Source of the DNA: Prevotella sp. UBA2725
GTDB taxonomy: Bacteria; Bacteroidota; Bacteroidia; Bacteroidales; Bacteroidaceae
Length of the DNA stretch: 61,476 nt
Assembly (NCBI GenBank): GCA_002353825.1
Contig: DEKJ01000027.1
Coordinates: 1-61,476, forward strand
Direction: 5' to 3'
Shown: piece after piece, positions 7,417-15,719 of the stretch
Layout: the number at the start of each line of letters is the position of its first letter
How positions within the stretch are numbered: position 1 is the first letter of the stretch
Position numbers and translations under genes: made by a program
Notes under the pieces: model-generated
What the model was told of the DNA's origin: nothing
Database searches by the model: none
What the model saw: the letters and a program-made list of their open reading frames with translations, nothing else

Positions 7417-8418
7417 ATGGATAATATTCTTTTTTGTAGCGTGGGAAGAAGATGTGCGCTATTAAAGGACTTCCGAACAACAATGAAGGGATGTGGCAAA
7501 CTTATTGCTACAGACTTAAGCCCAGTTGCCCCAGGATTGTTCTTTGCAGATGAAACCTATCTCGTACCGCGCATTGATGACCCTTCTTATTTCGGGAAGA
7601 TACTTAACATCTGCGATAAAAGCAAGGTAAAGGCAATTACAACGCTGATAGACCCTGAGATAGAGATTCTTGCAAGTCATCGTGAGGAACTCTTGACAAA
7701 GGGCATCTTGCCACTTTGTCCGGCTCAGTGGACAGCTCATCTGTGTTTTAACAAGTATGAGATGTTCAAACATTTGAGAGATAAAGGCGTTAGGACTGTA
7801 TTGACCTATGACTCTCTTGAAGGATTGAAGGAAGGACTTGAGTGTGGTGAAGTGAAATTCCCTGTTTTTATGAAACCAGTGTCAGGAAGCGGCAGCGTTG
7901 GTATTGGGAAAGTCAATAATTGGCAAGAGGCCGAGGAGAAGTTCAACGACGGGAAATACAAATATATCATCCAGGAACTGATGACAGGTGGAGATTGTGA
8001 TGCCGATGTATATGTCGACTGCATCAGTCACAAGCCTGTTGCAATCTTTTCCAAAAAGAAGATAGAAAGCCGAATAGGTGGCGCCAGCAAGACCATCTCT
8101 TTCAAAGACCCGAAACTTTTCCAGTTTGTTGAAGAAGTATGCTCTGTCTTAGAACTCAATGGACCTTGCGATATGGATTTCTTTATTAAGGATGGAGAAT
8201 ATTACCTTAGCGAGATAAATCCTCGCTTTGGTGGGGCTTATTTGCATGCGTATGGTGCAGGCGTAGATTTTGTCAAGCTAATCCTCAATAACATTCATGG
8301 CATAGAGAATAAGAGCATCATTGGTCAATATGATGAAGATGTTATCATGATGATGTACGATGATGTGGTCATTACCAGAAAGAGTGAATTATTGAGCGAC
8401 GATTTTCCATTGCTATGA
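7417..8418 (+). CDS. ATP-grasp ligase (CPSase/PylC-like)
   Basis: The 333-residue protein has an N-terminal pre-ATP-grasp Rossmann-like domain (ILFCSVGRRCALL, residues 4-16). The ATP-grasp domain follows, with FMKPVSGSGSVGIG (about 151-164) and the metal-binding SEINPRFGGAY stretch (about 264-274). It belongs to a different branch from the two ATPgrasp_ST proteins and resembles carbamoyl-phosphate-synthase-like and PylC-like amino-acid ligases. It likely forms an amide or ester bond using ATP, perhaps attaching the amine or amino acid processed by the decarboxylase four bases upstream. It is the last gene of the operon, followed by a hairpin. Confidence 0.83.
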   Translation: MDNILFCSVGRRCALLKDFRTTMKGCGKLIATDLSPVAPGLFFADETYLVPRIDDPSYFGKILNICDKSKVKAITTLIDPEIEILASHREELLTKGILPLCPAQWTAHLCFNKYEMFKHLRDKGVRTVLTYDSLEGLKEGLECGEVKFPVFMKPVSGSGSVGIGKVNNWQEAEEKFNDGKYKYIIQELMTGGDCDADVYVDCISHKPVAIFSKKKIESRIGGASKTISFKDPKLFQFVEEVCSVLELNGPCDMDFFIKDGEYYLSEINPRFGGAYLHAYGAGVDFVKLILNNIHGIENKSIIGQYDEDVIMMMYDDVVITRKSELLSDDFPLL

Positions 8419-8453
8419 GTCGTTAGTGACTTTATGAAACAAATAAAGATAGT

Positions 8454-8488
8454 GTGTTCCTCTTCGTCAGACTGGTGAAGTGGAACAC
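8454..8488 (+). terminator. Hairpin after the ATP-grasp operon
   Basis: GTGTTCC (8454-8460) pairs with GGAACAC (8482-8488), and inner CTTC/GAAG bases extend the stem past a T-T mismatch. Only a weak T-rich tract follows, so termination is probable rather than certain. Confidence 0.45.
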
Positions 8489-8569
8489 CTAATTTAGCCC
8501 CTTTTAGTAGGGAAAACAGATAACAAATCCCTTTCTTTTGCGAAAGTTTGGTATTATTACTAAAAATAT

Positions 8570-8600
8570 TTTGTAATTACAAAGATATTGCTTAACTTTG
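8570..8600 (+). promoter_or_regulatory. Promoter of nagB
   Basis: TTTG at 8570-8573, a 19-bp spacer and TAACTTTG at 8593-8600 give a strong match to the Bacteroidota sigma-A promoter. It leaves a leader of about 55 nt before the nagB ATG at 8663. Confidence 0.75.
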
Positions 8601-8662
8601 CGATACAATCAATATTGAGTACTACACAAGTAAATATAACGTTTTAAACCAAACAAATCGCT

Positions 8663-9454
8663 ATGAGAGTCATTATTGAGAAGGACTACGATACTCTGTC
8701 AGCCTGGGCCGCAGAGTATGTCATCCGCCGTATCAATGAAGCGAAGCCCACTGCTGACAAACCTTTTGTCCTCGGTTTGCCCACAGGCTCATCACCTGTA
8801 GGCATGTACGCCAACCTGTCTAAAGCCTGCAAGGATGGACGTGTATCGTTCAAGCACGTCATCACGTTCAACATGGACGAGTATGTTGGCCTGCCAGAAG
8901 AACATCCTGAGAGCTACCACAGTTTCATGCGCCGCAATCTCTTCGACAACATCGATTGCCCGAAGGAGAACATCCATATTCTCAACGGCAATGCCAAGGA
9001 CCTTGCCGCTGAGTGTGCAGCCTATGAGGAAGCTATTCGCAAAGCAGGTGGCATCGACCTCTTCCTCGGTGGCATCGGCCCCGACGGACACATCGCTTTC
9101 AATGAACCATTCTCTTCACTCACAAGCCGCACGCGCGTGAAGACACTTACCACCGACACTATCATTGCTAACTCCCGTTTCTTCGACAACGATGTCAACA
9201 AGGTACCTAAACATGCACTCACTGTGGGTGTAGGTACCGTGATGGATGCCCGCGAGGTGATGATTCTTGTCAATGGTCACAACAAAGCCCGTGCTTTGCA
9301 GGCTGCCGTTGAAGGACCTGTAACGCAAGCGTGGACCATCAGCGCTCTCCAGCAGCATCCACACGCTATCATCGTGGCAGATGATGCCGCCTGCGATGAA
9401 CTGAAAGTTGGCACCTATAGATATTTTAAAGACATCGAAAAAGATAACCTTTGA
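8663..9454 (+). CDS. nagB: Glucosamine-6-phosphate deaminase
   Basis: The 263-residue protein is a canonical NagB. It converts glucosamine-6-phosphate to fructose-6-phosphate and ammonia, the last step of GlcNAc, ManNAc and sialic-acid breakdown. The catalytic residues keep E. coli numbering: Asp72-Glu73 in FNMDEYVGL, and Asp141, His143 and Glu148 in GPDGHIAFNEP. The phosphate-binding loop LPTGSSPVG is at 39-47. The ATG at 8663 follows its own promoter. It is followed by a NagB-like fusion gene and a ROK regulator, and lies near a large N-acetylhexosamine-type utilisation region, which fits a role in host-glycan use. Confidence 0.96.
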   Translation: MRVIIEKDYDTLSAWAAEYVIRRINEAKPTADKPFVLGLPTGSSPVGMYANLSKACKDGRVSFKHVITFNMDEYVGLPEEHPESYHSFMRRNLFDNIDCPKENIHILNGNAKDLAAECAAYEEAIRKAGGIDLFLGGIGPDGHIAFNEPFSSLTSRTRVKTLTTDTIIANSRFFDNDVNKVPKHALTVGVGTVMDAREVMILVNGHNKARALQAAVEGPVTQAWTISALQQHPHAIIVADDAACDELKVGTYRYFKDIEKDNL

Positions 9455-9468
9455 GGAGATATTAAAAA

Positions 9469-9571
9469 GTTAGGAGTTAGGAGATAGGAGTTAGGAGTTT
9501 TCTCCACGCCTTTTCGCCCGAGAAGGTAATCAATCCCTCCCCTGGATGGGGGAGGGGATTAAAGGGTGGGG
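9469..9571 (+). repeat. Heptamer repeats, hairpin and G-quadruplex-like element
   Basis: Four tandem copies of a GTTAGGA-type heptamer run from 9469 to 9496. A C-rich/G-rich inverted repeat follows (arms about 9532-9542 and 9549-9560). Four G-runs at 9548-9552, 9554-9557, 9564-9566 and 9568-9571, with loops of 1, 6 and 1 nt on the coding strand, fit the canonical G-quadruplex pattern. The element sits 36 bp before the NagB-like fusion gene and could affect its transcription or translation. It looks like a dispersed intergenic repeat. Confidence 0.6.
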
Positions 9572-9606
9572 CCAGTAGGTCTCGTTATTTATTTATTGTA
9601 ACTATT

Positions 9607-11592
9607 ATGAATCTGAATTTAAGTTCGCAGATTGTCCTCAACCAAGTCGCTGAGGAGTTCTATAATCCCAAGACTGCCGTAGAGCGGTCAGAGATCACCC
9701 GTTTTGAGAAACTGCCAACGGACATCTATCCGAAGGTTGAAGATGGTGCCAAAGCCATCGCTGACGCTATCGAGCAGGAGATAAAAGCCAAGAAGCAGGA
9801 AGGCAAGCAGCTCATCCTCGGATTGGGCACAGGTCAGAGCCTCACACCCATCTTCGACGAACTGATCCGTCGGCATGAGGAGGGCCTGAGCTTCGACAAC
9901 GTCACGGTTGTCAATGCCTACGAATATTTCCCGCTGAAACCGGGAAGTTCCATCAGCAGCTTGCAGCAGCTCAAGAGCCGTCTGCTCGACAAGCTTGACA
10001 TCCCTGTAGGCAACATTCTGTCTCCCGACGCTTCCGTAGCTCAGAACGATGTGCAAAAGATTTGCCACGACTATGAGCAACGCATCGCAGCCCTCGGTGG
10101 TATCGACATTCTGCTTCTCGGCATCGGCCGCGACGGTAATGTAGCCACCAATGAACCCGGATCAGGACTGAACTCTCGCACTCGTCTCATCCTCATCGAT
10201 GCTACCTCTCGTGAAGAGATGACGATGAGCTTCGGCGGTCAGGATGCTGTACCTCCCTGCTCTATCACGCTCGGTATGGCTAACATCATGGCGGCCCGTA
10301 AGATTTTCCTCACTGCATGGGGCGAAGAGAAAGCTGAAATCATTGAGAAGACCGTGGAAGGTCCTATCACGGATAACATCCCAGCCAGTTACTTGCAGAC
10401 TCACAACGGTTGCCATGTCGTGACCGACCTTGCTGCTGCGGGTAAGCTCACACGTATCATCCATCCGTGGCTCGTGGCAAGTTGCAAATGGGACGACAAG
10501 CTCACGCGTGCAGCTCTTGTTTGGCTCTGCCAAAAGATTGGGAAGCCAATTCTCAAACTGACGAACAAGGACTATAACGAGAACGGACTCTCTGAGCTTC
10601 TCGCTCTCTACGGTTCTGCTTACGACTGCAACATCAAGATCTTCAATGATCTGCAGCACACTATCACTGGCTGGCCCGGTGGTAAGCCCAATGCTGACGA
10701 CTCCAACCGGCCCGAGCGCGCCAACCCTTATCCAAAACGCATCATCGTGTTCTCACCGCATCCTGACGACGATGTCATCTCCATGGGTGGCACTATCCAG
10801 CGCCTCGTCAAGCAAGGTCACGATCTGCATGTAGCTTATGAGACATCGGGTGATATTGCCGTGGGCGACGAAGAGGTGACACGCTTCATGCATTTCATCA
10901 ACGGTTTCAACCAGATCTTCATGAATGAGAAAGATGAGACGATCAAGAAGATGTATAAAGACATCAAGAAGTTCCTCGCCGAAAAGAAGGAAGGCGATAT
11001 CGACACACCTGATGTTCGCCATATTAAAGGATTGATCCGTCGCGGTGAGGCGCGCACAGCTTGCACCTATAACCATATTCCTCTCGACCACGTCCACTTC
11101 CTCGACCTCCCATTCTATGAGAGTGGCCGTATTGAGAAGTTCCCGATGACAGAAAAGGACGTGAACATCGTCCGCAATCTGCTCAAAGAGATTCAGCCTC
11201 ACGAAATCTTCGTTGCCGGTGACCTCGCTGATCCTCACGGCACACACCGCAAGTGTACAGACGCTGTGCTCGCTGCCATCGACCTGGAGAAGCAAGCTGG
11301 TGCCGAATGGCTTAAGAACTGCCGCATCTGGATGTACCGCGGTGCATGGGCCGAATGGGAGATAGAAAACATAGAGATGTGTGTACCGATGTCGCCGGAG
11401 GAGCTGCGTGCAAAGCGCAATGCCATCCTCAAGCACAGTTCACAGATGGAAAGTGCTCCATTCCTCGGCAACGATGAGCGGCTCTTCTGGCAACGTGCGG
11501 AAGACCGCAACCGTGGCACAGCAAAGCTCTATGATGACCTCGGACTGGCTTGCTACGAAGCTATGGAGGCCTTCGTTCAGTATAGACCATAA
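9607..11592 (+). CDS. NagB-like / PIG-L deacetylase fusion protein
   Basis: This 661-residue protein has an N-terminal GlcN6P deaminase/isomerase-like domain (about 40-290) and a C-terminal PIG-L (LmbE) deacetylase domain (about 375-640). The PIG-L zinc residues are visible: PHPDDD at 384-389 and His544/His547 in DPHGTHR. In the NagB domain the residue matching catalytic Asp72 is Tyr105 (AYEY instead of MDEY), and the one matching His143 is Asn178 (GRDGNVATNEP); the Asp141 and Glu148 equivalents remain. The N-terminal half may therefore be a sensor or may have altered chemistry. This two-domain architecture is known in Bacteroidota and is often simply labelled glucosamine-6-phosphate deaminase. 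The deacetylase half could remove acetyl groups from a GlcNAc derivative. Confidence 0.85.
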   Translation: MNLNLSSQIVLNQVAEEFYNPKTAVERSEITRFEKLPTDIYPKVEDGAKAIADAIEQEIKAKKQEGKQLILGLGTGQSLTPIFDELIRRHEEGLSFDNVTVVNAYEYFPLKPGSSISSLQQLKSRLLDKLDIPVGNILSPDASVAQNDVQKICHDYEQRIAALGGIDILLLGIGRDGNVATNEPGSGLNSRTRLILIDATSREEMTMSFGGQDAVPPCSITLGMANIMAARKIFLTAWGEEKAEIIEKTVEGPITDNIPASYLQTHNGCHVVTDLAAAGKLTRIIHPWLVASCKWDDKLTRAALVWLCQKIGKPILKLTNKDYNENGLSELLALYGSAYDCNIKIFNDLQHTITGWPGGKPNADDSNRPERANPYPKRIIVFSPHPDDDVISMGGTIQRLVKQGHDLHVAYETSGDIAVGDEEVTRFMHFINGFNQIFMNEKDETIKKMYKDIKKFLAEKKEGDIDTPDVRHIKGLIRRGEARTACTYNHIPLDHVHFLDLPFYESGRIEKFPMTEKDVNIVRNLLKEIQPHEIFVAGDLADPHGTHRKCTDAVLAAIDLEKQAGAEWLKNCRIWMYRGAWAEWEIENIEMCVPMSPEELRAKRNAILKHSSQMESAPFLGNDERLFWQRAEDRNRGTAKLYDDLGLACYEAMEAFVQYRP

Positions 11593-11597
11593 CTATA

Positions 11598-11639
11598 AGG
11601 TTCTCAGGACGGCTGAAGAATATGCTGTCCTGAGAACTT
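11598..11639 (+). terminator. Hairpin between the fusion gene and the ROK gene
   Basis: GTTCTCAGGAC (11600-11610) pairs perfectly with GTCCTGAGAAC (11627-11637) around a 16-nt loop. There is no strong T-run. It could end or attenuate transcription, or serve as a palindromic operator for the ROK regulator that begins 20 bp downstream. Confidence 0.45.
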
Positions 11640-11658
11640 ATCTTCAAAATAAGAATCC

Positions 11659-12861
11659 ATGAAGAAAACAGTTCAATCGCTCATTGAAGCTATGGACACG
11701 CTGCCGAAGAAGAAGCTGATGCGTACGCTTATTTCGGCAGAACAGATATCTATTCCAGACTTGGCGCGCAATGCTAAGATGAGTGTTCCCACAGCCACAA
11801 AAATTGTCAACGAGCTTCTCGGAAAACACTTCCTTGTCGAGCTGGGGAAACACGACAACGGCCTGGGACGTTTACCCATGATGTACGGCCTCAACCCTGC
11901 CTGCGGCTATTTCCTTGGTGTCGATCCATGCCACAACGCGCTAAATCTTTGCCTCACTGATTTTGCTGGTGAAGTAAAGGATATCCGTATGGGTATTCCC
12001 TTCCATCTCAACAATACCCCACAAGGTTTTGATGAGCTTTGCAAGTTGACAAAAGCTTATATTCAGGAGAAAGGTCTGGATGACGGCTCACTTTTCAAAG
12101 CTTGTGTCAATATCTCAGGGCGTGTCTCTCCGCGTATCGGATGCAGCTATAGTACGTACGCTTTTGAAGATAATCTTGCCGACTCTTTCACGAAGAGACT
12201 GGGCGTTTCCACCCATATAGACAACGACACGCGCTCTATGACCTATGGCGAATATACCAAAGGTGGAGCCGTAGGAGCACAGAATGCTCTGTTCGTCAAC
12301 GTCAGCTGGGGTATAGGTATGGGCATCATCGTCAATGGCAGCCTCTACACCGGCAAGTCTGGATTCTCAGGAGAGATAGGTCACATGCCTTATTTCAACA
12401 ATGAAATCCTTTGCCACTGTGGTAAGAAGGGTTGCCTGGAAACTGAAGTCTCCGGCTCTGCTCTGCTCCGCATCGTCAATGAGCACTTAGCCAATGGTGA
12501 ACAATCGTTGCTCAGCAAAAAGAGAGCAGAGGGAGAACTGACACTCTATGACATCCTAGACGCATTGGACAAAGAAGATACGCTGTGCATCGACTGCATC
12601 AGTCAGATGGGTGAAAAACTGGGTCGGTTCTTGTCTGGCATGATCAATATCTTCAACCCGGAGAAACTTATCATCGGTGGCGAACTCTCTCGCGACGGTG
12701 GTTATATCACACAAACCGTGCGAACAGCTATTAAGAAATATGCCTTGCACTTAGTCAGTGATGATTCTGTTGTTGAGACTTCCAAACTTCAGGAGAAAGC
12801 AGGTGTTATCGGTGCTGCGATGATTGCCCGTTCCAAACTCTTCACCAACGATTATCTATAA
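11659..12861 (+). CDS. ROK-family transcriptional regulator (NagC/Mlc-like)
   Basis: The 400-residue protein has an N-terminal winged helix-turn-helix (about residues 25-75; SIPDLARNAKMSVPTATKIV) followed by a ROK sugar-binding domain. The glycine-rich GIGMGIIVNG and GEIGHMP segments and the zinc site CHCGKKGC (about 253-260) are present. It is expected to bind an amino-sugar phosphate or free sugar and control the neighbouring nag genes or the glycan-utilisation operons. The length and HTH separate it from ROK kinases. It lies downstream of the NagB-like fusion on the same strand and converges on the FAD oxidoreductase gene, with only 4 bp between the two stop codons. Confidence 0.9.
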   Translation: MKKTVQSLIEAMDTLPKKKLMRTLISAEQISIPDLARNAKMSVPTATKIVNELLGKHFLVELGKHDNGLGRLPMMYGLNPACGYFLGVDPCHNALNLCLTDFAGEVKDIRMGIPFHLNNTPQGFDELCKLTKAYIQEKGLDDGSLFKACVNISGRVSPRIGCSYSTYAFEDNLADSFTKRLGVSTHIDNDTRSMTYGEYTKGGAVGAQNALFVNVSWGIGMGIIVNGSLYTGKSGFSGEIGHMPYFNNEILCHCGKKGCLETEVSGSALLRIVNEHLANGEQSLLSKKRAEGELTLYDILDALDKEDTLCIDCISQMGEKLGRFLSGMINIFNPEKLIIGGELSRDGGYITQTVRTAIKKYALHLVSDDSVVETSKLQEKAGVIGAAMIARSKLFTNDYL

Positions 12862-12865
12862 CGCA

Positions 12866-14737
12866 CTATCGAACGATAAAATTTCCATACAGGTCAACGT
12901 CAATGCGTTCAAAGGGATGAAGGAACTGATCGAGAAGCACAGCAGCCTGTGCACGCGTCAGAGTGTTGGATGACTCAACTACCGGCACACCAAATGACTG
13001 CAATACAGCCTGTGCTTCTGACAACGTTACGTTCAACCTTTTAGGACTTAATGATTGAAGAATAGACAAAAACTCAGTAAAGCTTATGAAACGATCACCG
13101 TCCTTTGGCGGAATAAACTGTGGATAGACATCCTTAAAACATACGAGATCCTCGCGCGTGAGCAGACTGTCGGCATTGATCCATGTCTGATTCTGCCAGT
13201 CGACATGCCGACCTTCTCCACGCAGCAACCCCGTAGCCCCGATGCGTTGTAGAGGGAGGAAAAGCGGTGAATGCTTGTCAACATCAAGATAAGGTAACAG
13301 GTACAGTCCTTCCTTTAGAAGTTGTGCCTGGATGCTCCTTACAGATAGTGTACGTGGCGAGCAATGGTCTTTCACTGCCATTGCAGCAACAGTGCCCGCC
13401 ACTTGACCTATCTGCATTGAGACAGGCTGAAGACGAGTGGCTCCGTTGACGATATTGGTCACGGAGATACTTTTCTCCGCCAACAGTAAACGGTCTTCCT
13501 TATCTGGCAGCAATGTACCCAAAGGTAAGCCGAAAGATGGGACCGCAAGAAGATTCATGTCGGGCAAGTCTCGGTGTGGATACGCATAATGATGCTGGTC
13601 CACAGGATAGTCGCCGACGGCAACTGATGTACGATAAAGAGGTCGGTCCGCTTTTTTATAAGGCATTCGTAGATCGTTGATGTTGAAGGTGACGATACCG
13701 TAAAAGCGTCTACTCTCACGGTAATAAGGAATAAGCGGAAGATGGTCCGGAGTAGGATAAATATTAGCAAGTGCTAATGTATCAGCACCGAGTTCGTGCT
13801 GCATGTAATAGATGAAGCGAAGCGTCTTCTGCTTTGCTTCCTCTTCTAATTTTTTGCGCTTTGCAGGAGACTCGCAGACATCATTCAAATAATAGTCATT
13901 GCCATGGATAGGCCAGTTGACCATATACAGTCCATTGGGTAACTTGCCATAACTGATCATCATGCCAGCTGGCCACAACTTCTGTCGTGTCGTTGAATCA
14001 TTATCAGCATGCAGACAACAGTTACGAAACTCCTTCGAATCGTAATTCTTTGGGCGAGGCAGCAAACGGGCATGGCTCGACGCCTTTAATATGGCACAAT
14101 AGGTAAGATCCTGAATAATATCGTTGCCTTGTTCCGGGGCCTCTTTTTCACCCGTCTCTGCCCTACTATCCATTCCCAAGCGATAATGCAATCGGGCCAT
14201 GGCAGCGAGGTCACCTAATTCGCTCGCATCAATGGCATAGCACGCAGTGACACTTATTTTCTTTTTCCCGTCATTGAATGTCAGACGCCAACCTTCGGAA
14301 AGCCGCTTGACAGCACAAAGCGTGTAACCATGCAAATAAACAAGGTCTTTCTCTGCCTTCACCCAAGATTTAAAGATGCTGTCTCCAATCTGAGGCTCAA
14401 ACATCACATTACTCACCCACCCCGTCTTTAAAGCCTCTGCTGATCCGTAATGTTTTTGCAAGGCCTCCTTGAAGTCACCCCACATTCCACTGGGCAACCG
14501 ATAGTTTCCATCTACCGCACTCACACCGGCAGCAGTCAGCATGCCACCTAGCCAAGGAGTAGGCTCAACAAGGAGCGTCCGAGCTCCAAGTCGTGCACTC
14601 TGTACTGCCGCACAGACACCGCTGCTCCCTCCACCATAAACCACAACATCGTAGTTGTCGGCTTGGCAAGGAAGCAGTCTGCCTATACAAAGAAACAATG
14701 ATATACTAATTTTCCAAAGGACGCTTCTCCCAATCAT
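12866..14737 (-). CDS. Secreted FAD-dependent oxidoreductase (FAD_oxidored family)
   Basis: The preferred start gives a 623-residue protein with a signal peptide (LWKISISLFLCIGRLLPCQA) and then the FAD-binding motif YGGGSSGVCAA (34-44) and a glutamate ending the second strand (LLVEPTPWLGG). This matches PF12831-type oxidoreductases often found in Bacteroidota carbohydrate loci; they are predicted to act in the periplasm or at the cell surface on unknown substrates. An upstream in-frame start at 14794 would add 19 residues lacking signal-peptide character. The chosen start overlaps the metallophosphoesterase gene by 32 bp. It is the last gene of a seven-gene minus-strand operon that begins with susC. 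Confidence 0.8.
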   Translation of the reverse strand: MIGRSVLWKISISLFLCIGRLLPCQADNYDVVVYGGGSSGVCAAVQSARLGARTLLVEPTPWLGGMLTAAGVSAVDGNYRLPSGMWGDFKEALQKHYGSAEALKTGWVSNVMFEPQIGDSIFKSWVKAEKDLVYLHGYTLCAVKRLSEGWRLTFNDGKKKISVTACYAIDASELGDLAAMARLHYRLGMDSRAETGEKEAPEQGNDIIQDLTYCAILKASSHARLLPRPKNYDSKEFRNCCLHADNDSTTRQKLWPAGMMISYGKLPNGLYMVNWPIHGNDYYLNDVCESPAKRKKLEEEAKQKTLRFIYYMQHELGADTLALANIYPTPDHLPLIPYYRESRRFYGIVTFNINDLRMPYKKADRPLYRTSVAVGDYPVDQHHYAYPHRDLPDMNLLAVPSFGLPLGTLLPDKEDRLLLAEKSISVTNIVNGATRLQPVSMQIGQVAGTVAAMAVKDHCSPRTLSVRSIQAQLLKEGLYLLPYLDVDKHSPLFLPLQRIGATGLLRGEGRHVDWQNQTWINADSLLTREDLVCFKDVYPQFIPPKDGDRFISFTEFLSILQSLSPKRLNVTLSEAQAVLQSFGVPVVESSNTLTRAQAAVLLDQFLHPFERIDVDLYGNFIVR

Positions 14738-15719
14738 CAGATGTATAACTATCAGGATAGGTTGACTCTTGAAGCACCTTTCCTTTCCGTTCACGAATAT
14801 AAGTATCGAAACTGCGCTTGCCTTCCTTCAAGATAATGATACGCGCTCCACAAGGCAGATGGTTATAAACCGTGTTACCACCAGAGAAGCGCCCATAGGC
14901 GAGCAGAATATTGTGCCACATAACAGCGTAGTCGTTATCGTGGTCGTGACCGCAGAAGATGCCCATGACATCCCCACCCTCACTCATGGCTGTGAACATG
15001 CCGCTGTTGAAGTCGGGGGAACATGCCGTCTCACGGCGCGTACCGATGAGGATCGCATCCTCATTCTTCACAGCATCGTGATACTCCGGTACGGGTATAT
15101 GGAAGAAAGCAAGTGCCGGGTAAGGCGTTCCTCCGTTTTCTTTCGTAAAGGCAGCGCTTTGCTGATGGTACCACTCCACCTGATCAAAAGTCAACCACGC
15201 ATAGGTGCCATGACTCTTATCCTTAGGAAAGCCTTTTGGATAACTGTGGGAATCCATGCAGTACAGAATAGCAGCAGTCTTCTTTCCGTCGTGCGACTTG
15301 ATACGTAAGGTGTAGTCGAGTTCCTTCTGACTAGAGAGATCAGGCAACAGGTTGTTCTTCACCGTTCGTGCTATATTATAAAGTTCCCGGTTACTCAAGC
15401 CCGTCATTTCACTATCGTGATTTCCGAACTCGTAGACGAACGGGACGTTATACTGTGAGATACGTCCTAGAACTGTGAGCAGGTTTGCCTTTCCCGGCGG
15501 TCCCCAAAGTACATCACCGGTGAGCACCACAAGGTCAGGACGTTCATGCTGAAGCACACTGTCGACAACACTCAACGCTACCTGCGACTGACGGGAACCA
15601 TTGTAATGGATGTCGGTGAACTGAACAATTTTGAACTCACCGTTCTTATGAAACCTCAGTTCTTGTGCCAGCGAGTGTATCGACAGGCACAAGAACAATA
15701 AACAAAACAGTTTTCTCAT
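14706..15719 (-). CDS. Secreted calcineurin-like metallophosphoesterase
   Basis: The protein has 337 residues, with a signal peptide (MRKLFCLLFLCLSIHSLA) and the metal-binding motifs of calcineurin-type phosphoesterases: FTDIH (Asp36, His38), LTGDV (about 67-71), FGNHDSE (98-104) and a later GHDHDND. It resembles purple-acid-phosphatase-like secreted enzymes that release phosphate from organic phosphates. The ATG at 15719 overlaps the epimerase stop codon by 4 bp (ATGA on the minus strand), so translation is probably coupled. A longer start at 15761 lies within the epimerase gene and would bury the signal peptide. Its presence in a glycan operon suggests that the target may carry phosphate groups. 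Confidence 0.85.
   Translation of the reverse strand: MRKLFCLLFLCLSIHSLAQELRFHKNGEFKIVQFTDIHYNGSRQSQVALSVVDSVLQHERPDLVVLTGDVLWGPPGKANLLTVLGRISQYNVPFVYEFGNHDSEMTGLSNRELYNIARTVKNNLLPDLSSQKELDYTLRIKSHDGKKTAAILYCMDSHSYPKGFPKDKSHGTYAWLTFDQVEWYHQQSAAFTKENGGTPYPALAFFHIPVPEYHDAVKNEDAILIGTRRETACSPDFNSGMFTAMSEGGDVMGIFCGHDHDNDYAVMWHNILLAYGRFSGGNTVYNHLPCGARIIILKEGKRSFDTYIRERKGKVLQESTYPDSYTSDDWEKRPLEN

Noticed and set aside
196..8418. Defence island or prophage
   Set aside because: The DUF4143 ATPase alone is not evidence for defence; no nuclease, integrase, restriction or phage structural gene is present.
10753..11436. 227-codon minus-strand frame inside the NagB-like/PIG-L gene
   Set aside because: It is antisense to a well-supported gene, with no recognisable domain; it probably arises from codon bias.
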